46,757 bases of DNA from JAUILA01 sp964563925 (GTDB lineage: Bacteria > Bacteroidota > Bacteroidia > Cytophagales > Cyclobacteriaceae), in contig CAZLZD010000033.1 in NCBI GenBank assembly GCA_964563925.1, forward strand, positions 1 through 46,757, read 5' to 3'. This document shows, piece by piece, positions 24,814 through 33,787 of the stretch (within the stretch, counting starts at the first letter, position 1; each line of letters starts with the position of its first letter). The position numbers and the translations under genes are program-made. The notes under the pieces are model-generated. The model did no database searches. It was not told the DNA's origin and saw nothing but the letters and a program-made list of their open reading frames with translations.

Positions 24814-25857
24814 ATGAATGCCAGGCGCAGTATATTGGAAATTGTTTTGGTCGGGATTATCTGGATCGTTTTTCTGATCGTTATCCCCTCCAGTTTTTCG
24901 GTGGAATGGCCCGTCGAATTCTGGTACCGGCAATGTTTTTTCGGCTTGTTGCTGACGGTGGTATACCTCATCAACAGGGATCTTTTAATGCCCCGCATCC
25001 TGGATAAAGGCAACGTCGCGGGTTACGTGATGGCCGTGGCCGGATTAATCCTGGGCATACTCGTACTGGTATTTTTCTTTGAAAAGCTGATCGGGCTGCC
25101 CAAGCTGATTCACGAATTATTTAATGATGATGAGCCGTATGATCCGTCAAAACACCGCCGCCGCTTTGATTTTTCCGGGTTTCTGCTGATCCTGTTTAAT
25201 TTCAGCATAGGTATCATCGTGCACCTGTTCCGCAGGAGTCAGCAGGAAGCAGAATTGCGCCGGGAGCTGGAAAAGCTTCAGGCAACCACCGAATTGTCCT
25301 ACCTCAAGGCCCAGATCAATCCTCACTTTTTCTTTAATACCCTGAACAACATCTATGCACTGACCGAAATGAATGTGCAGGCGTCCAGGGAAGCGCTGTT
25401 GAAATTGTCGTCGATGATGCGGTATGTGCTCTATGAAGAAAAGAACAAGCAAACATCGGTGGCTGAGGAGATCCGGTTCATTGAGAACTACATCGAACTC
25501 ATGAAGCTGCGCCTTACCTCGCGGGTGCACCTTAATTTTGACCGGCCGGAGAATCCGCCCGAGTTGTCCGTGGCACCGATGATTCTGTTGCCGTTCGTGG
25601 AGAATGCCTTCAAACACGGCGTATCAGGACGGGTATCCACCGAAATAACTATTACCATCAGGCTCGCCGGCTCCATGCTTCATTTCCGGGTGGAGAATAC
25701 CATTGTCCCGCGTACGGCAGAGGATCATGATGCTTCAGGGATCGGTATCGCGAATACCCGCCGAAGACTTGAGCTGCTCTATCCCGGCAAGCATCATTTT
25801 GAATTCGGTCCGAAAGGCGATACATTTATTGCAGATATGTCGATCGATCTTTCATGA
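24814..25857 (+). CDS. LytS-type sensor histidine kinase
   Basis: A 347-residue membrane kinase. Four hydrophobic helices (residues about 8-30, 40-55, 68-90 and 125-145) form the sensor part. They are followed by a short coiled coil (QEAELRRELEKLQATTEL) and the His_kinase domain with H171 in AQINPHFFFNTLNNIYAL and the N box PFVENAFKHG near residue 265, then GIGIANTRRRLELLY. This matches the LytS/YehU class, which autophosphorylates and passes phosphate to a LytTR regulator. The ATG at 24814 is favoured over an upstream TTG at 24787. The stop overlaps the regulator start by 4 bp, so they are translationally coupled. Confidence 0.93.
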   Translation: MNARRSILEIVLVGIIWIVFLIVIPSSFSVEWPVEFWYRQCFFGLLLTVVYLINRDLLMPRILDKGNVAGYVMAVAGLILGILVLVFFFEKLIGLPKLIHELFNDDEPYDPSKHRRRFDFSGFLLILFNFSIGIIVHLFRRSQQEAELRRELEKLQATTELSYLKAQINPHFFFNTLNNIYALTEMNVQASREALLKLSSMMRYVLYEEKNKQTSVAEEIRFIENYIELMKLRLTSRVHLNFDRPENPPELSVAPMILLPFVENAFKHGVSGRVSTEITITIRLAGSMLHFRVENTIVPRTAEDHDASGIGIANTRRRLELLYPGKHHFEFGPKGDTFIADMSIDLS

Positions 25858-26576
25858 CCCTGAAATGCATTGCTCTTGATGACGAACCGCTGGCGCTGGC
25901 TTTACTGTCAGACTTCATTAAAAAAACTCCGTTCCTTCAGCTGACGGCGGCATGCGACAATGCGGTCGAGGCGCTATCCATTCTCAATAAGGAGAAAACC
26001 GACGTCATTTTTTCAGACATTCAGATGAATGACCTTTCCGGCCTTGAGCTGGCCCGTGTAATCTCGGGCATGGATTCGGGAAGGAAGCCATTACTTGTTT
26101 TTACCACCGCTTATGACAAATATGCTCTCCAGGGATACAAGGTGGATGCGATCGATTACCTGCTGAAGCCATTCAGCTACGAGGATTTCCTCAGGGCGGC
26201 TACCAAGGCCCGCAGGCTGAAGGAAGAAGCCCCTGCACCCGCGAGGCCCTCCGAAAATTTCATAATGTTCAAGGTGGAATACCAGCATGTAAAAGTGTTT
26301 CACCGCGATATCCTTTATATAGAAGGCCTGAAGGATTATGTAAAAGTGCATTTGGAGAATGCCACCAAGCCGGTTATTTCACTAACCAGTCTGAAGAGCC
26401 TGGAAGAGCGCCTGCCCGCAGACCAGTTCATGCGAATTCACCGTTCGTACATTGTCAACCTCCAGCAGGTAACTGCCATTTCAAAAAATGCCGTTACCGT
26501 GAAAGGCACCGAACTTCCGGTATCTGACAATTACCGAGACGGGGTGCGCGAATATTTTGATCAGGGTATGTCCTGA
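25854..26576 (+). CDS. LytTR-family response regulator
   Basis: A 240-residue two-domain regulator. The receiver domain (residues about 1-120) has the acidic pair DDE near residue 10, phospho-acceptor D55 in VIFSDIQMNDLSG, a conserved Thr in FTTAYDKYAL and Lys in YLLKPFSY. A LytTR DNA-binding domain (about 140-238) contains DILYIEGLKDYVKVHL, SLKSLEERLPADQFMRIHRSYIVN and VTVKGTELPVSDNYRD. Phosphorylation by the preceding LytS-type kinase would activate it. LytTR proteins bind pairs of short sites; the divergent region upstream of the kinase is the natural candidate target. Confidence 0.95.
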   Translation: MTLKCIALDDEPLALALLSDFIKKTPFLQLTAACDNAVEALSILNKEKTDVIFSDIQMNDLSGLELARVISGMDSGRKPLLVFTTAYDKYALQGYKVDAIDYLLKPFSYEDFLRAATKARRLKEEAPAPARPSENFIMFKVEYQHVKVFHRDILYIEGLKDYVKVHLENATKPVISLTSLKSLEERLPADQFMRIHRSYIVNLQQVTAISKNAVTVKGTELPVSDNYRDGVREYFDQGMS

Positions 26577-26639
26577 TATCCTCCCGCTTTTCCTGAATTT
26601 TTCGTATATTATTCTTCATCATTTCAACTAAGTAAGGAT

Positions 26640-27104
26640 ATGCCAAAAAAGACATTTACCCTGATTGTAAATGAAAAGGAGCATGCTGTGGAGGCAGATC
26701 CTGCCACGCCACTGTTGTGGGTGCTTCGTGAAGACCTTGGGCTCACCGGGACAAAATACGGATGCGGCATTGCCCAGTGTGGGGCCTGCACGGTCCACCT
26801 GAACGGATCACCGGCACGATCCTGTGTGATACGGGCCGGGGATGTGGGTGACAAACAAATAACCACGATTGAAGGATTGGCTGCCGGCGGGCCACACCCG
26901 GTGATTGAAGCCTGGAAAGAAGAACAGGTCCCACAGTGTGGCTATTGTCAAAGCGGACAGATTATGCAGGCCGCCGGACTCCTGGCAGTCAACGCCAATC
27001 CGTCCAGAGAAGAAATCGTTACGGAGATGAACGGAGTGCTGTGCCGTTGCGGAACCTATAACAGAATTATCAAGGCCATTCAGCGGGCTTCCATTCAAAT
27101 GTAA
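26640..27104 (+). CDS. (2Fe-2S) subunit of an isoquinoline 1-oxidoreductase-type molybdenum hydroxylase
   Basis: A 154-residue electron-transfer subunit. The plant-type ferredoxin cluster motif is YGCGIAQCGACTVHLNG with a further Cys in SPARSC, and the second cluster motif is PQCGYCQSGQIMQA with VLCRCGTYNRI. This eight-cysteine arrangement is that of IorA and the small subunits of the xanthine oxidase family. It passes electrons from the molybdenum centre of the next gene product, which starts 5 bp later. No export signal of its own, so it probably travels with the Tat-bearing large subunit. Confidence 0.95.
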   Translation: MPKKTFTLIVNEKEHAVEADPATPLLWVLREDLGLTGTKYGCGIAQCGACTVHLNGSPARSCVIRAGDVGDKQITTIEGLAAGGPHPVIEAWKEEQVPQCGYCQSGQIMQAAGLLAVNANPSREEIVTEMNGVLCRCGTYNRIIKAIQRASIQM

Positions 27105-27109
27105 CGGGC

Positions 27110-29269
27110 ATGGAATCGACGTCAATCTCACGAAGGAAATTCCTGGCCGCCGGTGGCGGTATCACCTTTGCTATTGCAGGGTATCCGCTGTTGTCCGGAC
27201 TGAGTGGTCCTTCAAAAACGTATAAAACCGAACAGGTCACCGCCTGGGTTCACCTCAGCAATTCGGGAAAAGTCACCATTTACAACCCCGCTTCCGAAAT
27301 GGGGCAGGGTTCCATGACGGCCCTGGCGGTTCTGGTGGCGGAAGAAATGGATGCTGACTGGGACCAGGTGATGATCGAATATTCACCCGTGGAACCTTCC
27401 GTATATGGCCGGGGCTGGGGCCGGGGCCGAAACCGGGGAGGAACCATGCTCACGGTAGGCAGTTATTCGGTTCGCGGATATTTTGAAAACCTGCGACATG
27501 CCGGGGCACAGGTCCGGCATGTACTGCGTCATTCGGCGGCAGGCCACTGGGGTGTTCCTATTGAGGAAGTGACCACCAGTCCCGGACAGGTGCATCACCC
27601 CAAGACGGGGCGCAGTGCAGGATACGGGGAAGTGGTGGATTTCATTTCTGTTCCGGACCCGATTCCGGAAATCCCGGCGGAATCCCTGAAAAAACCCACC
27701 GCGTTCCGGATCATCGGCAGCAATACCCCAAGGTATGATATTCCCGCCAAGTCTGACGGGTCGGCCATGTATGCCATGGATGTGAGGTTGCCCGGCATGG
27801 TGTACGCGGTAATGACGCGTTCGCCTGTATTTGGTTCGCGCCCATCCCTGAACAACCGAAGTGAAATACTGGCACGCGAAAATGTACTTGATGTGGTGAC
27901 CATGGACCACGGGGTGGCCGTGGTGGCACAGCGCATTCATGATGCCATGGAAGCCAGGAAAAAGATGGATATAAGCTGGTCGGAGGATGTTACAGGGATC
28001 TCCCATACCAGTTCAACAGCGATGGAGGAATACGAGCGGATTGCCGGGGACGACCAGGCGGGTTGGGAGGTTCTCAACAGCTCCGGGGATACATCCGGGG
28101 CACTGGCCGGCGCAGACCGCATTTATTCATTTGATTACAGAAATGATTACGTATACCATGCCCAGATGGAGCCGCTCAATGCGGTGGTTGCACTGGCAGA
28201 AGACGGCAATTCGGCGGAGGTTTGGGTTGGAAGCCAGTCTCATGACGGGGCACGATCCACGGCGGCCGAGGTTCTGGCACTGGATTTCTCTAAAATCAAT
28301 CTCCACCCACATTTCCTTGGTGGTGGATTCGGGCGCCGGTCCATGTCAGATTATGTGGCTGAGGCAGCGGCCATCGCCAAACAGGTAAAAAAGCCGGTTA
28401 AGCTGATCTGGACCCGCGAGGATGATGTCCGCTACGGGGCGTTTCGTCCCATGTCACTGCAGCGAATGCGGGCCACGGTCAACGGGGAAGGGATCATTGA
28501 TACCTGGAGTCACCGGATCGTGGGAACGGGAGACGGGTTACTGGCCTCCGGAGCCGGCACGAATTTCTATTCATTCGATAACCAGCAAATCGAACTAAAG
28601 AGCATTGACCATGGCATCCGCACCAAGCACTGGCGGGCAGTAGGTCACGGACCTAATAAGTTTGCCATTGAGTCGCTGATTGATGAGGTTTCTGCTGATC
28701 AGGGGATTGACCCCTACCAGATGCGCAGACAGCTCATGCGCAATCATCCACGGGCCCGGAAGGTGCTGGAAACGGCAAAAGGGATGGCTGACAACGCCGG
28801 AAAAGTACCGGCAGGCCGTGCCAGGGGCCTGGGTTTCGGAGAACGCAGTGAAGCTCTTGTAGCCGGTGTTTGCGAAGTTTCCCTTGACCGTGATTCCGGT
28901 AAGATATCGGTTCATCGGGTCTGGGCAGCGCTGGATGCCGGACTGGTCGTGCAACCTGACAATGCCATTGCACAAATGGAAGGCGCCATTAACATGGGCC
29001 TGAGCAGCGTATTGATGGAACGGATAACTTTTGTGAATGGCCAGGTGCAGCAATCCAATTTCCACGACTATCCAATCCTGCGCATGTCGGAGGCTCCTGA
29101 ATCCATAGAGATCGAGATTATTCCGTCCGACGAACCGCCGGCCGGAATTGGTGAAGCAGGTCTGCCCTGGATTGGCAGTGCGGTGGCGCAGGCGGTGTAT
29201 GCCCTGACCGGAAAGCGACTGAGGGATATGCCTTTTACTCCTGACCGGGTAAAGGAAGTACTGGCCTGA
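27110..29269 (+). CDS. Molybdopterin-binding subunit of isoquinoline 1-oxidoreductase-type enzyme
   Basis: A 719-residue large subunit of the xanthine oxidase family, IorB type. It starts with a Tat signal (ISRRKFLAAGGGITFAIAG). Molybdopterin-contact motifs include ASEMGQGSMTALAVLVAEEM, LGGGFGRRSMSDYVAEAAAIAK and RAVGHGPNKFAIESLIDE. The catalytic base is E682 in AGIGEAGLPWIGSAVAQA. The family oxidises N-heterocycles or aldehydes using water, with electrons going to a periplasmic acceptor. Circular relatives need a cytochrome subunit, which is not adjacent here. Substrate cannot be assigned. The gene is not obviously tied to the upstream two-component system, from which its operon is 63 bp away. 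Confidence 0.93.
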   Translation: MESTSISRRKFLAAGGGITFAIAGYPLLSGLSGPSKTYKTEQVTAWVHLSNSGKVTIYNPASEMGQGSMTALAVLVAEEMDADWDQVMIEYSPVEPSVYGRGWGRGRNRGGTMLTVGSYSVRGYFENLRHAGAQVRHVLRHSAAGHWGVPIEEVTTSPGQVHHPKTGRSAGYGEVVDFISVPDPIPEIPAESLKKPTAFRIIGSNTPRYDIPAKSDGSAMYAMDVRLPGMVYAVMTRSPVFGSRPSLNNRSEILARENVLDVVTMDHGVAVVAQRIHDAMEARKKMDISWSEDVTGISHTSSTAMEEYERIAGDDQAGWEVLNSSGDTSGALAGADRIYSFDYRNDYVYHAQMEPLNAVVALAEDGNSAEVWVGSQSHDGARSTAAEVLALDFSKINLHPHFLGGGFGRRSMSDYVAEAAAIAKQVKKPVKLIWTREDDVRYGAFRPMSLQRMRATVNGEGIIDTWSHRIVGTGDGLLASGAGTNFYSFDNQQIELKSIDHGIRTKHWRAVGHGPNKFAIESLIDEVSADQGIDPYQMRRQLMRNHPRARKVLETAKGMADNAGKVPAGRARGLGFGERSEALVAGVCEVSLDRDSGKISVHRVWAALDAGLVVQPDNAIAQMEGAINMGLSSVLMERITFVNGQVQQSNFHDYPILRMSEAPESIEIEIIPSDEPPAGIGEAGLPWIGSAVAQAVYALTGKRLRDMPFTPDRVKEVLA

Positions 29270-29281
29270 CAGGATTTGTGG

Positions 29282-31291
29282 CTATTTCTTACGAATGATG
29301 GCACTCCACCCCCCGCCGCCGGCTAACCTGGCCTGGTAGGTGTTCCCGGGGGCTACAGACATTTTTTCCACGATATAATCTTCCGCATGACGGTCGGCAT
29401 TCAACCCGTCCCGGAATATTTCGGCTTCATATTCTCCCTCAGGAAGAAAGGAAAAGTCCAGCGTAACAGTGCGTGCCGATTCATTTGAAATGACACCCAC
29501 ATACCAGTCCTGTCCGTGCCTGCGGGCAACCGCGACATATTCTCCAACTTTCGCTGCCAGCGGCACAATCTCGTCCCAGGTAGTAGGGATCTGCACAATG
29601 AACGCTGTGGTTTCGGGCTCCTCTTCGTAAGACGTAGGGGCGTCACAAAGCATCTGGAGAGGTGATTCAAAAACAGTATACAAAGCCACCTGGTGGGCCC
29701 GTGTGCCAATGGATGCCGGCCGGTCAAAATTGATATAATGCTCCTCCAGGTGAAAGTTTCGAAGTGCCCCGGGGGTAAAATCCATCGGCCCGACGGCCAT
29801 CCGGATAAAGGGTAAGGTAGCATTGTGCGAAGGGGTGACTTCATGGGACCATTTCAGGTGTTCATTGCCTTTGACACCTTCGTACGTGATCACATTGGGA
29901 TAGGCCCGGCGGAGACCGGCAGGTTTAAAGGCACCGTGAAAATCCACCAGAAGTTTGCGGCTGGCGCATTCACGGGCAATGGCCTCGTATGAATTGGTCA
30001 TGGCCTGGTCGCTGCGCTGCATAAAATCGACCTTGATCCCTTTTGCACCCCAGCCGGCATAGATATCCAGGATTTCCTCCATGTTCTCATTCAGTGGTTT
30101 CCATAAACACCACAGGATGATCCCGACATTCCTTTCCCTGCCGTAATCAATAAGTTCCTTCACGTCAATGTCGGGATTGAACTCCATGATCTCCAGGGTC
30201 GATTTTGTCCATCCCTCGTCGAGAATGACGTATTCAATGTTATGGGCGGCAGCAAAGTCAATATAATACTTGTAGGTTTTCGTATTCAGTCCGGCCTCAA
30301 AATCAACACCCTGCAGGTTATTGGCATTCCACCAGTCCCAGGCCACCTTCCCGGGTTTGATCCAGGAAATATCCCGAAGTTCTGTCTCGCGGGACAGCTG
30401 AAGCATCAGGTTCTGGGAAAGGAGTTCGCGGTCATCCTTTGTGATCACAAAGAACCGCCATGGAAAGGATCGCCGGCCCCGGGTATGGGCGATAAAAGGC
30501 TCTTCCCTTACTATGACCACATTCCTGTCTCCGCCCGGACCCTCCTCCGGTCTGCTTTCCGCCACCACCGGCGGATGCATGGCCTGCAGGCTGGTACCGG
30601 CACCTCCCTGCAGGAACAGGTGAGGGTAATCAAATACATCCGCTTCGGAGAAGAGTAAACGGATGTCCGATTCCTCTCCCGGGATGGTAAACAGAATGGG
30701 CAGCGACGCAAACTGCTCGCGGGTTATCGTATCGACCCGGGCCGGAATGTAGGTGCGTTCATTGTGGGAATAGGTGGATTCTTCCAGCGGAAAATGGGAA
30801 TGGGTTCCTTCCGGGAAGGTGATGTCCAGCACTTCTTCCTCTATTTCCAGCGTGCCGCTCATCCTGGTGGTGAAACGGTAGGCCACGCCCGTATCAAATA
30901 CGCGGAACTCAAGACTGTACCGGTCCCTGAATTCCAGGACCAGCTCAGCATATTCATTCGTTACCTTGCGGCTTTTTACCGGTAAGACGGCTTCAAATTC
31001 ATCCCGGACGGTGCGGGTGCTCTCTTTGCGGACCCCGGGATTATCGCCCAGGTAGGATCCCTCCAGTTTCATGTCCACGAGGACCTCCGGAAGGACGATG
31101 CGGCCGTACCTGGTGACCGACCATGATATGTTTTCACCCGTCCTTACGGTCAGGGTGGTCTGTTCGTCCGGGGAGTTCACCCGGTACTCCTGTGCCATGA
31201 CTGCCAGGGGTAGGGTACCAATAAGAAAGCTGACGAACAGCGGCAGGAGAAAACGGATCACTTGCAGATCACCGGGAATGTCTACGGTCAT
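29282..31291 (-). CDS. Glycoside hydrolase family 97, retaining alpha-galactosidase-like
   Basis: A 669-residue exported enzyme (signal peptide through LPLAVMAQ). N-terminal beta-sandwich (VNSPDEQTTLTVRTGENISWSVTRYG) precedes a TIM barrel (VAWDWWNANNLQGVDF, YVILDEGWTK, GIILWCLWKP) and a C-terminal beta-domain. In GH97 the mechanism depends on one position: retaining alpha-galactosidase-type members have an Asp nucleophile in a KVDF segment, SusB-type inverting glucosidases lack it. Here D422 lies in GIKVDFMQRSDQ and E471 in VITYEGVKGNE, fitting the retaining type; this rests on remembered family features. ATG 31291 chosen so the signal sits near the N-terminus. It follows the GH3 gene by 87 bp, probably in one operon. 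Confidence 0.9.
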   Translation of the reverse strand: MTVDIPGDLQVIRFLLPLFVSFLIGTLPLAVMAQEYRVNSPDEQTTLTVRTGENISWSVTRYGRIVLPEVLVDMKLEGSYLGDNPGVRKESTRTVRDEFEAVLPVKSRKVTNEYAELVLEFRDRYSLEFRVFDTGVAYRFTTRMSGTLEIEEEVLDITFPEGTHSHFPLEESTYSHNERTYIPARVDTITREQFASLPILFTIPGEESDIRLLFSEADVFDYPHLFLQGGAGTSLQAMHPPVVAESRPEEGPGGDRNVVIVREEPFIAHTRGRRSFPWRFFVITKDDRELLSQNLMLQLSRETELRDISWIKPGKVAWDWWNANNLQGVDFEAGLNTKTYKYYIDFAAAHNIEYVILDEGWTKSTLEIMEFNPDIDVKELIDYGRERNVGIILWCLWKPLNENMEEILDIYAGWGAKGIKVDFMQRSDQAMTNSYEAIARECASRKLLVDFHGAFKPAGLRRAYPNVITYEGVKGNEHLKWSHEVTPSHNATLPFIRMAVGPMDFTPGALRNFHLEEHYINFDRPASIGTRAHQVALYTVFESPLQMLCDAPTSYEEEPETTAFIVQIPTTWDEIVPLAAKVGEYVAVARRHGQDWYVGVISNESARTVTLDFSFLPEGEYEAEIFRDGLNADRHAEDYIVEKMSVAPGNTYQARLAGGGGWSAIIRKK

Positions 31292-31378
31292 TGGTTGAAG
31301 GGATTGGTTCGGAGCTAAATATAGCAAGCCTTCTCACAACCCCTGTCCCGGGCTGTCTAAATTTTTACCCCTTTCCGG

Positions 31379-33721
31379 TTACTGTGCCGGGCCTGACGTA
31401 TATTTTGCCGTCCGGTCATCCTTTATTACGCCATTCCAGTTCATGCCAAAAGCAAAATCATAGGCATTTCCTTCCGAATCCACATGGGGTTCCATGTCAA
31501 AGGGAACATCTTCGTACTGGGTTTCCACGGTGGCCATACCCGCAGGCATCTGTAAGGGTAGCAGTCCGGACGGCTCCTCCTTACCGGTCAGTATATCCAG
31601 TACTGCCTGATCCTGTACATTGAAATTGATAATAAGGGCATCAATCTCCTTTTCAAATTCATTCACTACCGTCGGATTGGACATTTTAAGAATGACAATC
31701 ACAGGTTTGCCCTTCATTTTTTCCCGGGTTTCCAGCACCATTTGGAGGTCGGACAGGTTGTTGGCTGTAACGGATTTGTTCTTGTAGGTACGGTTTAGGA
31801 CATCCTGTTCACGGGAATCCCCGGCCAGGCTTGGATCCCGGGCTTCGGTGGCGGTGTATTCACCGTACTGAAGGCTGATGGGGAGAAAGCCGTTACCTCC
31901 GTTTTCGGCATCTTCCTGGCTGTACCCGGCGGTACGGCCATTTTCCGGATTGGTGATCACCACGATGGCCACGTCGGCGGAATCAGGATCGCTGACCGTA
32001 TCGATGTAACCCGACAGCACCTCGTTGCTTATAGGATCCTCGTAACGGGCAGGAATTTCCTCTCCGAAAAAGTTACTCGACGCGGGTACATAGCGCTGCG
32101 GGAGATATACGTTCATCCCGCTCTGTAACGGGAGGGTATTATTGCGGTTTTTCAGCATAACGATTGATCGGACCTGCGCCTCGTACCCTTCTGTCATATA
32201 TTCCGGGTTGCCTACGATGGATTTGGTTGCTTCCACGTCGAGGTAAGGATTCTCAAAGAGGCCGACCCGAAAGATATTTTTGAGCAATCTGACGGCCGAC
32301 TTTTCGAATCGTTCACGCATCCATTCTTCCCCATTCTCCTGCACACCCATCTGGTAGGCTTCCAGCACCGGTTCGGCGTCATTGTTACCCCCAAACTGAT
32401 CGCATCCTGCCATGAGTATTTTGTAATGCCGTTCGGCTACGGTCAGGTCTTCCACGCCCCAGGGGGTGCGGCCAAAGACTGCCATGCCTTCGTCGGGGCG
32501 GGTAACTCCCCAGTCGGTGCATACTACCCCATCAAATCCGTATTTATCACGCAGGAGCTCGGTGATAAAATACTTGCTGAATGCATTTCCCACATTCTCC
32601 CCGGAAGGATCCAGGCCGGTGGAAATCGTATAATAAGGCATGACCGCGGAGGCTTGTTTCGTCCCGCCTTCCAGCGCAAACGCACCTTCCAGGAAAGGGA
32701 TCAGGTGGGTCTGGAGGTTGTCACCCGGGTAGACTGCAAATTTCCCGAATCCATAATGGGCGTCACGGCCGCCCTCGCCGGTTCCGCCCCCCGGCCAGTG
32801 CTTGGCCATGGCATTGACACTTTCATAGCCCCATCCACTGGAAATCTCCTGGTCTCCGTACGATGTCTGAAATCCGTCAATATAGGCCCTGGACATATCG
32901 GCTGATAATGCCGGACTGGGTCCGAAGGTGCCGCTGAAACGATACCACCGGGGATCAGTGGCCAGGTCTACCTGGGGGGAAAGTGCCGTGGCAATACCCA
33001 GGGCACGATATTCCCTTGATGCGATCTCGCCAAACCTGAGGACCAGTTCAGGATCAAAGGTGGCTGCCAGGCCGATCGCGTTGGGCCAGCGTGAGATTTC
33101 GCCGCCTGCGCCAAGCGTATATTCTTCGTCCGACTCGGCCTCGTGCCGGGGGTCCGAACTGTTATTGGCCGGAATCCCCAGCCCAAGTCCTTCGACCAGC
33201 GCCTGGGCGTTATTGTTCCATCGGGCGGCCACTTCCGGGCTCTCCACCGAAGTTATCAATACATGCCTCAGGTTATCGTTGGTAAGAAATTCTTTTTGTT
33301 CATCACTCAGGTCATAGGGATTGGCCCCGCTCTCGTTATACGGTTTTCCATTATAGGTGCCGCCTCTTCCAAAGCCCCCGCCCGGGATGCGCTGGTGTCC
33401 GCTGTAGAGCATCAGGCCAGCTATCTGTTCTACCGACATCCGCGACGCGAGATCTTCCGCTCGTTCCTCTGCCGGCAAACGCCAGTCTTCGTACGGGTCC
33501 AGGGTGTCATTCCGGTTGAGGTCCTTAAAGGCAAACCGGTCAACCGTCAGAATTTTTACGCCTGATTCCGGCGAATAGCCAAGTACAGGTCCGCCTTCAT
33601 TAGTGACGAGATTGAACCTCTCTCCGGCAGACTCGGTCCATTTTGGTTCGCAAGCCGTCAGTGCCGACATTAAAAACAGGAGAAGGATAAAGGCAGAAAC
33701 AGATCGGGTGGAGCGTATCAT
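31379..33721 (-). CDS. Glycoside hydrolase family 3 lipoprotein (beta-glucosidase-like)
   Basis: A 780-residue exported enzyme with a lipoprotein signal (LLLFLMSALTAC). An EF-hand-like loop (FKDLNRNDTLDPYEDWRLP, near residue 70) precedes the (beta/alpha)8 domain, as in many Bacteroidota GH3 proteins. Substrate-binding KHWPGGGTGEGGRDAHY and the nucleophile D403 in GFDGVVCTDWGV are present, followed by the second alpha/beta domain (SIVMLKNRNNTLPLQ). The acid/base in this family varies and I cannot assign it. The enzyme should release non-reducing beta-linked sugars at the cell surface or periplasm. With the GH97 gene downstream it suggests breakdown of a mixed-linkage or plant/algal glycan, but no SusC/SusD pair is adjacent. 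Confidence 0.93.
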   Translation of the reverse strand: MIRSTRSVSAFILLLFLMSALTACEPKWTESAGERFNLVTNEGGPVLGYSPESGVKILTVDRFAFKDLNRNDTLDPYEDWRLPAEERAEDLASRMSVEQIAGLMLYSGHQRIPGGGFGRGGTYNGKPYNESGANPYDLSDEQKEFLTNDNLRHVLITSVESPEVAARWNNNAQALVEGLGLGIPANNSSDPRHEAESDEEYTLGAGGEISRWPNAIGLAATFDPELVLRFGEIASREYRALGIATALSPQVDLATDPRWYRFSGTFGPSPALSADMSRAYIDGFQTSYGDQEISSGWGYESVNAMAKHWPGGGTGEGGRDAHYGFGKFAVYPGDNLQTHLIPFLEGAFALEGGTKQASAVMPYYTISTGLDPSGENVGNAFSKYFITELLRDKYGFDGVVCTDWGVTRPDEGMAVFGRTPWGVEDLTVAERHYKILMAGCDQFGGNNDAEPVLEAYQMGVQENGEEWMRERFEKSAVRLLKNIFRVGLFENPYLDVEATKSIVGNPEYMTEGYEAQVRSIVMLKNRNNTLPLQSGMNVYLPQRYVPASSNFFGEEIPARYEDPISNEVLSGYIDTVSDPDSADVAIVVITNPENGRTAGYSQEDAENGGNGFLPISLQYGEYTATEARDPSLAGDSREQDVLNRTYKNKSVTANNLSDLQMVLETREKMKGKPVIVILKMSNPTVVNEFEKEIDALIINFNVQDQAVLDILTGKEEPSGLLPLQMPAGMATVETQYEDVPFDMEPHVDSEGNAYDFAFGMNWNGVIKDDRTAKYTSGPAQ

Positions 33722-33742
33722 ATCAGTGTTTTTTTATTATGT

Positions 33743-33773
33743 CAAAATTACACAATAAACGCAAACGCGCAAG
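33743..33773 (-). promoter_or_regulatory. Bacteroidota-type promoter for GH3-GH97
   Basis: Minus strand CTTG (33773-33770), 19 bp, then TAATTTTG (33750-33743), a perfect TAnnTTTG -7 element. The leader would be about 15 nt. It allows the glycosidases to be expressed separately from the sensor-like gene that ends at 33788. Confidence 0.6.
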
Positions 33774-33787
33774 CGTAGAGCAAAGGG

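Noticed and set aside
27383..28006. 207-residue minus-strand frame opposite the molybdopterin subunit
   Set aside because: Antisense to the conserved Moco-binding protein; His-rich composition is a by-product of the opposite strand's codons.
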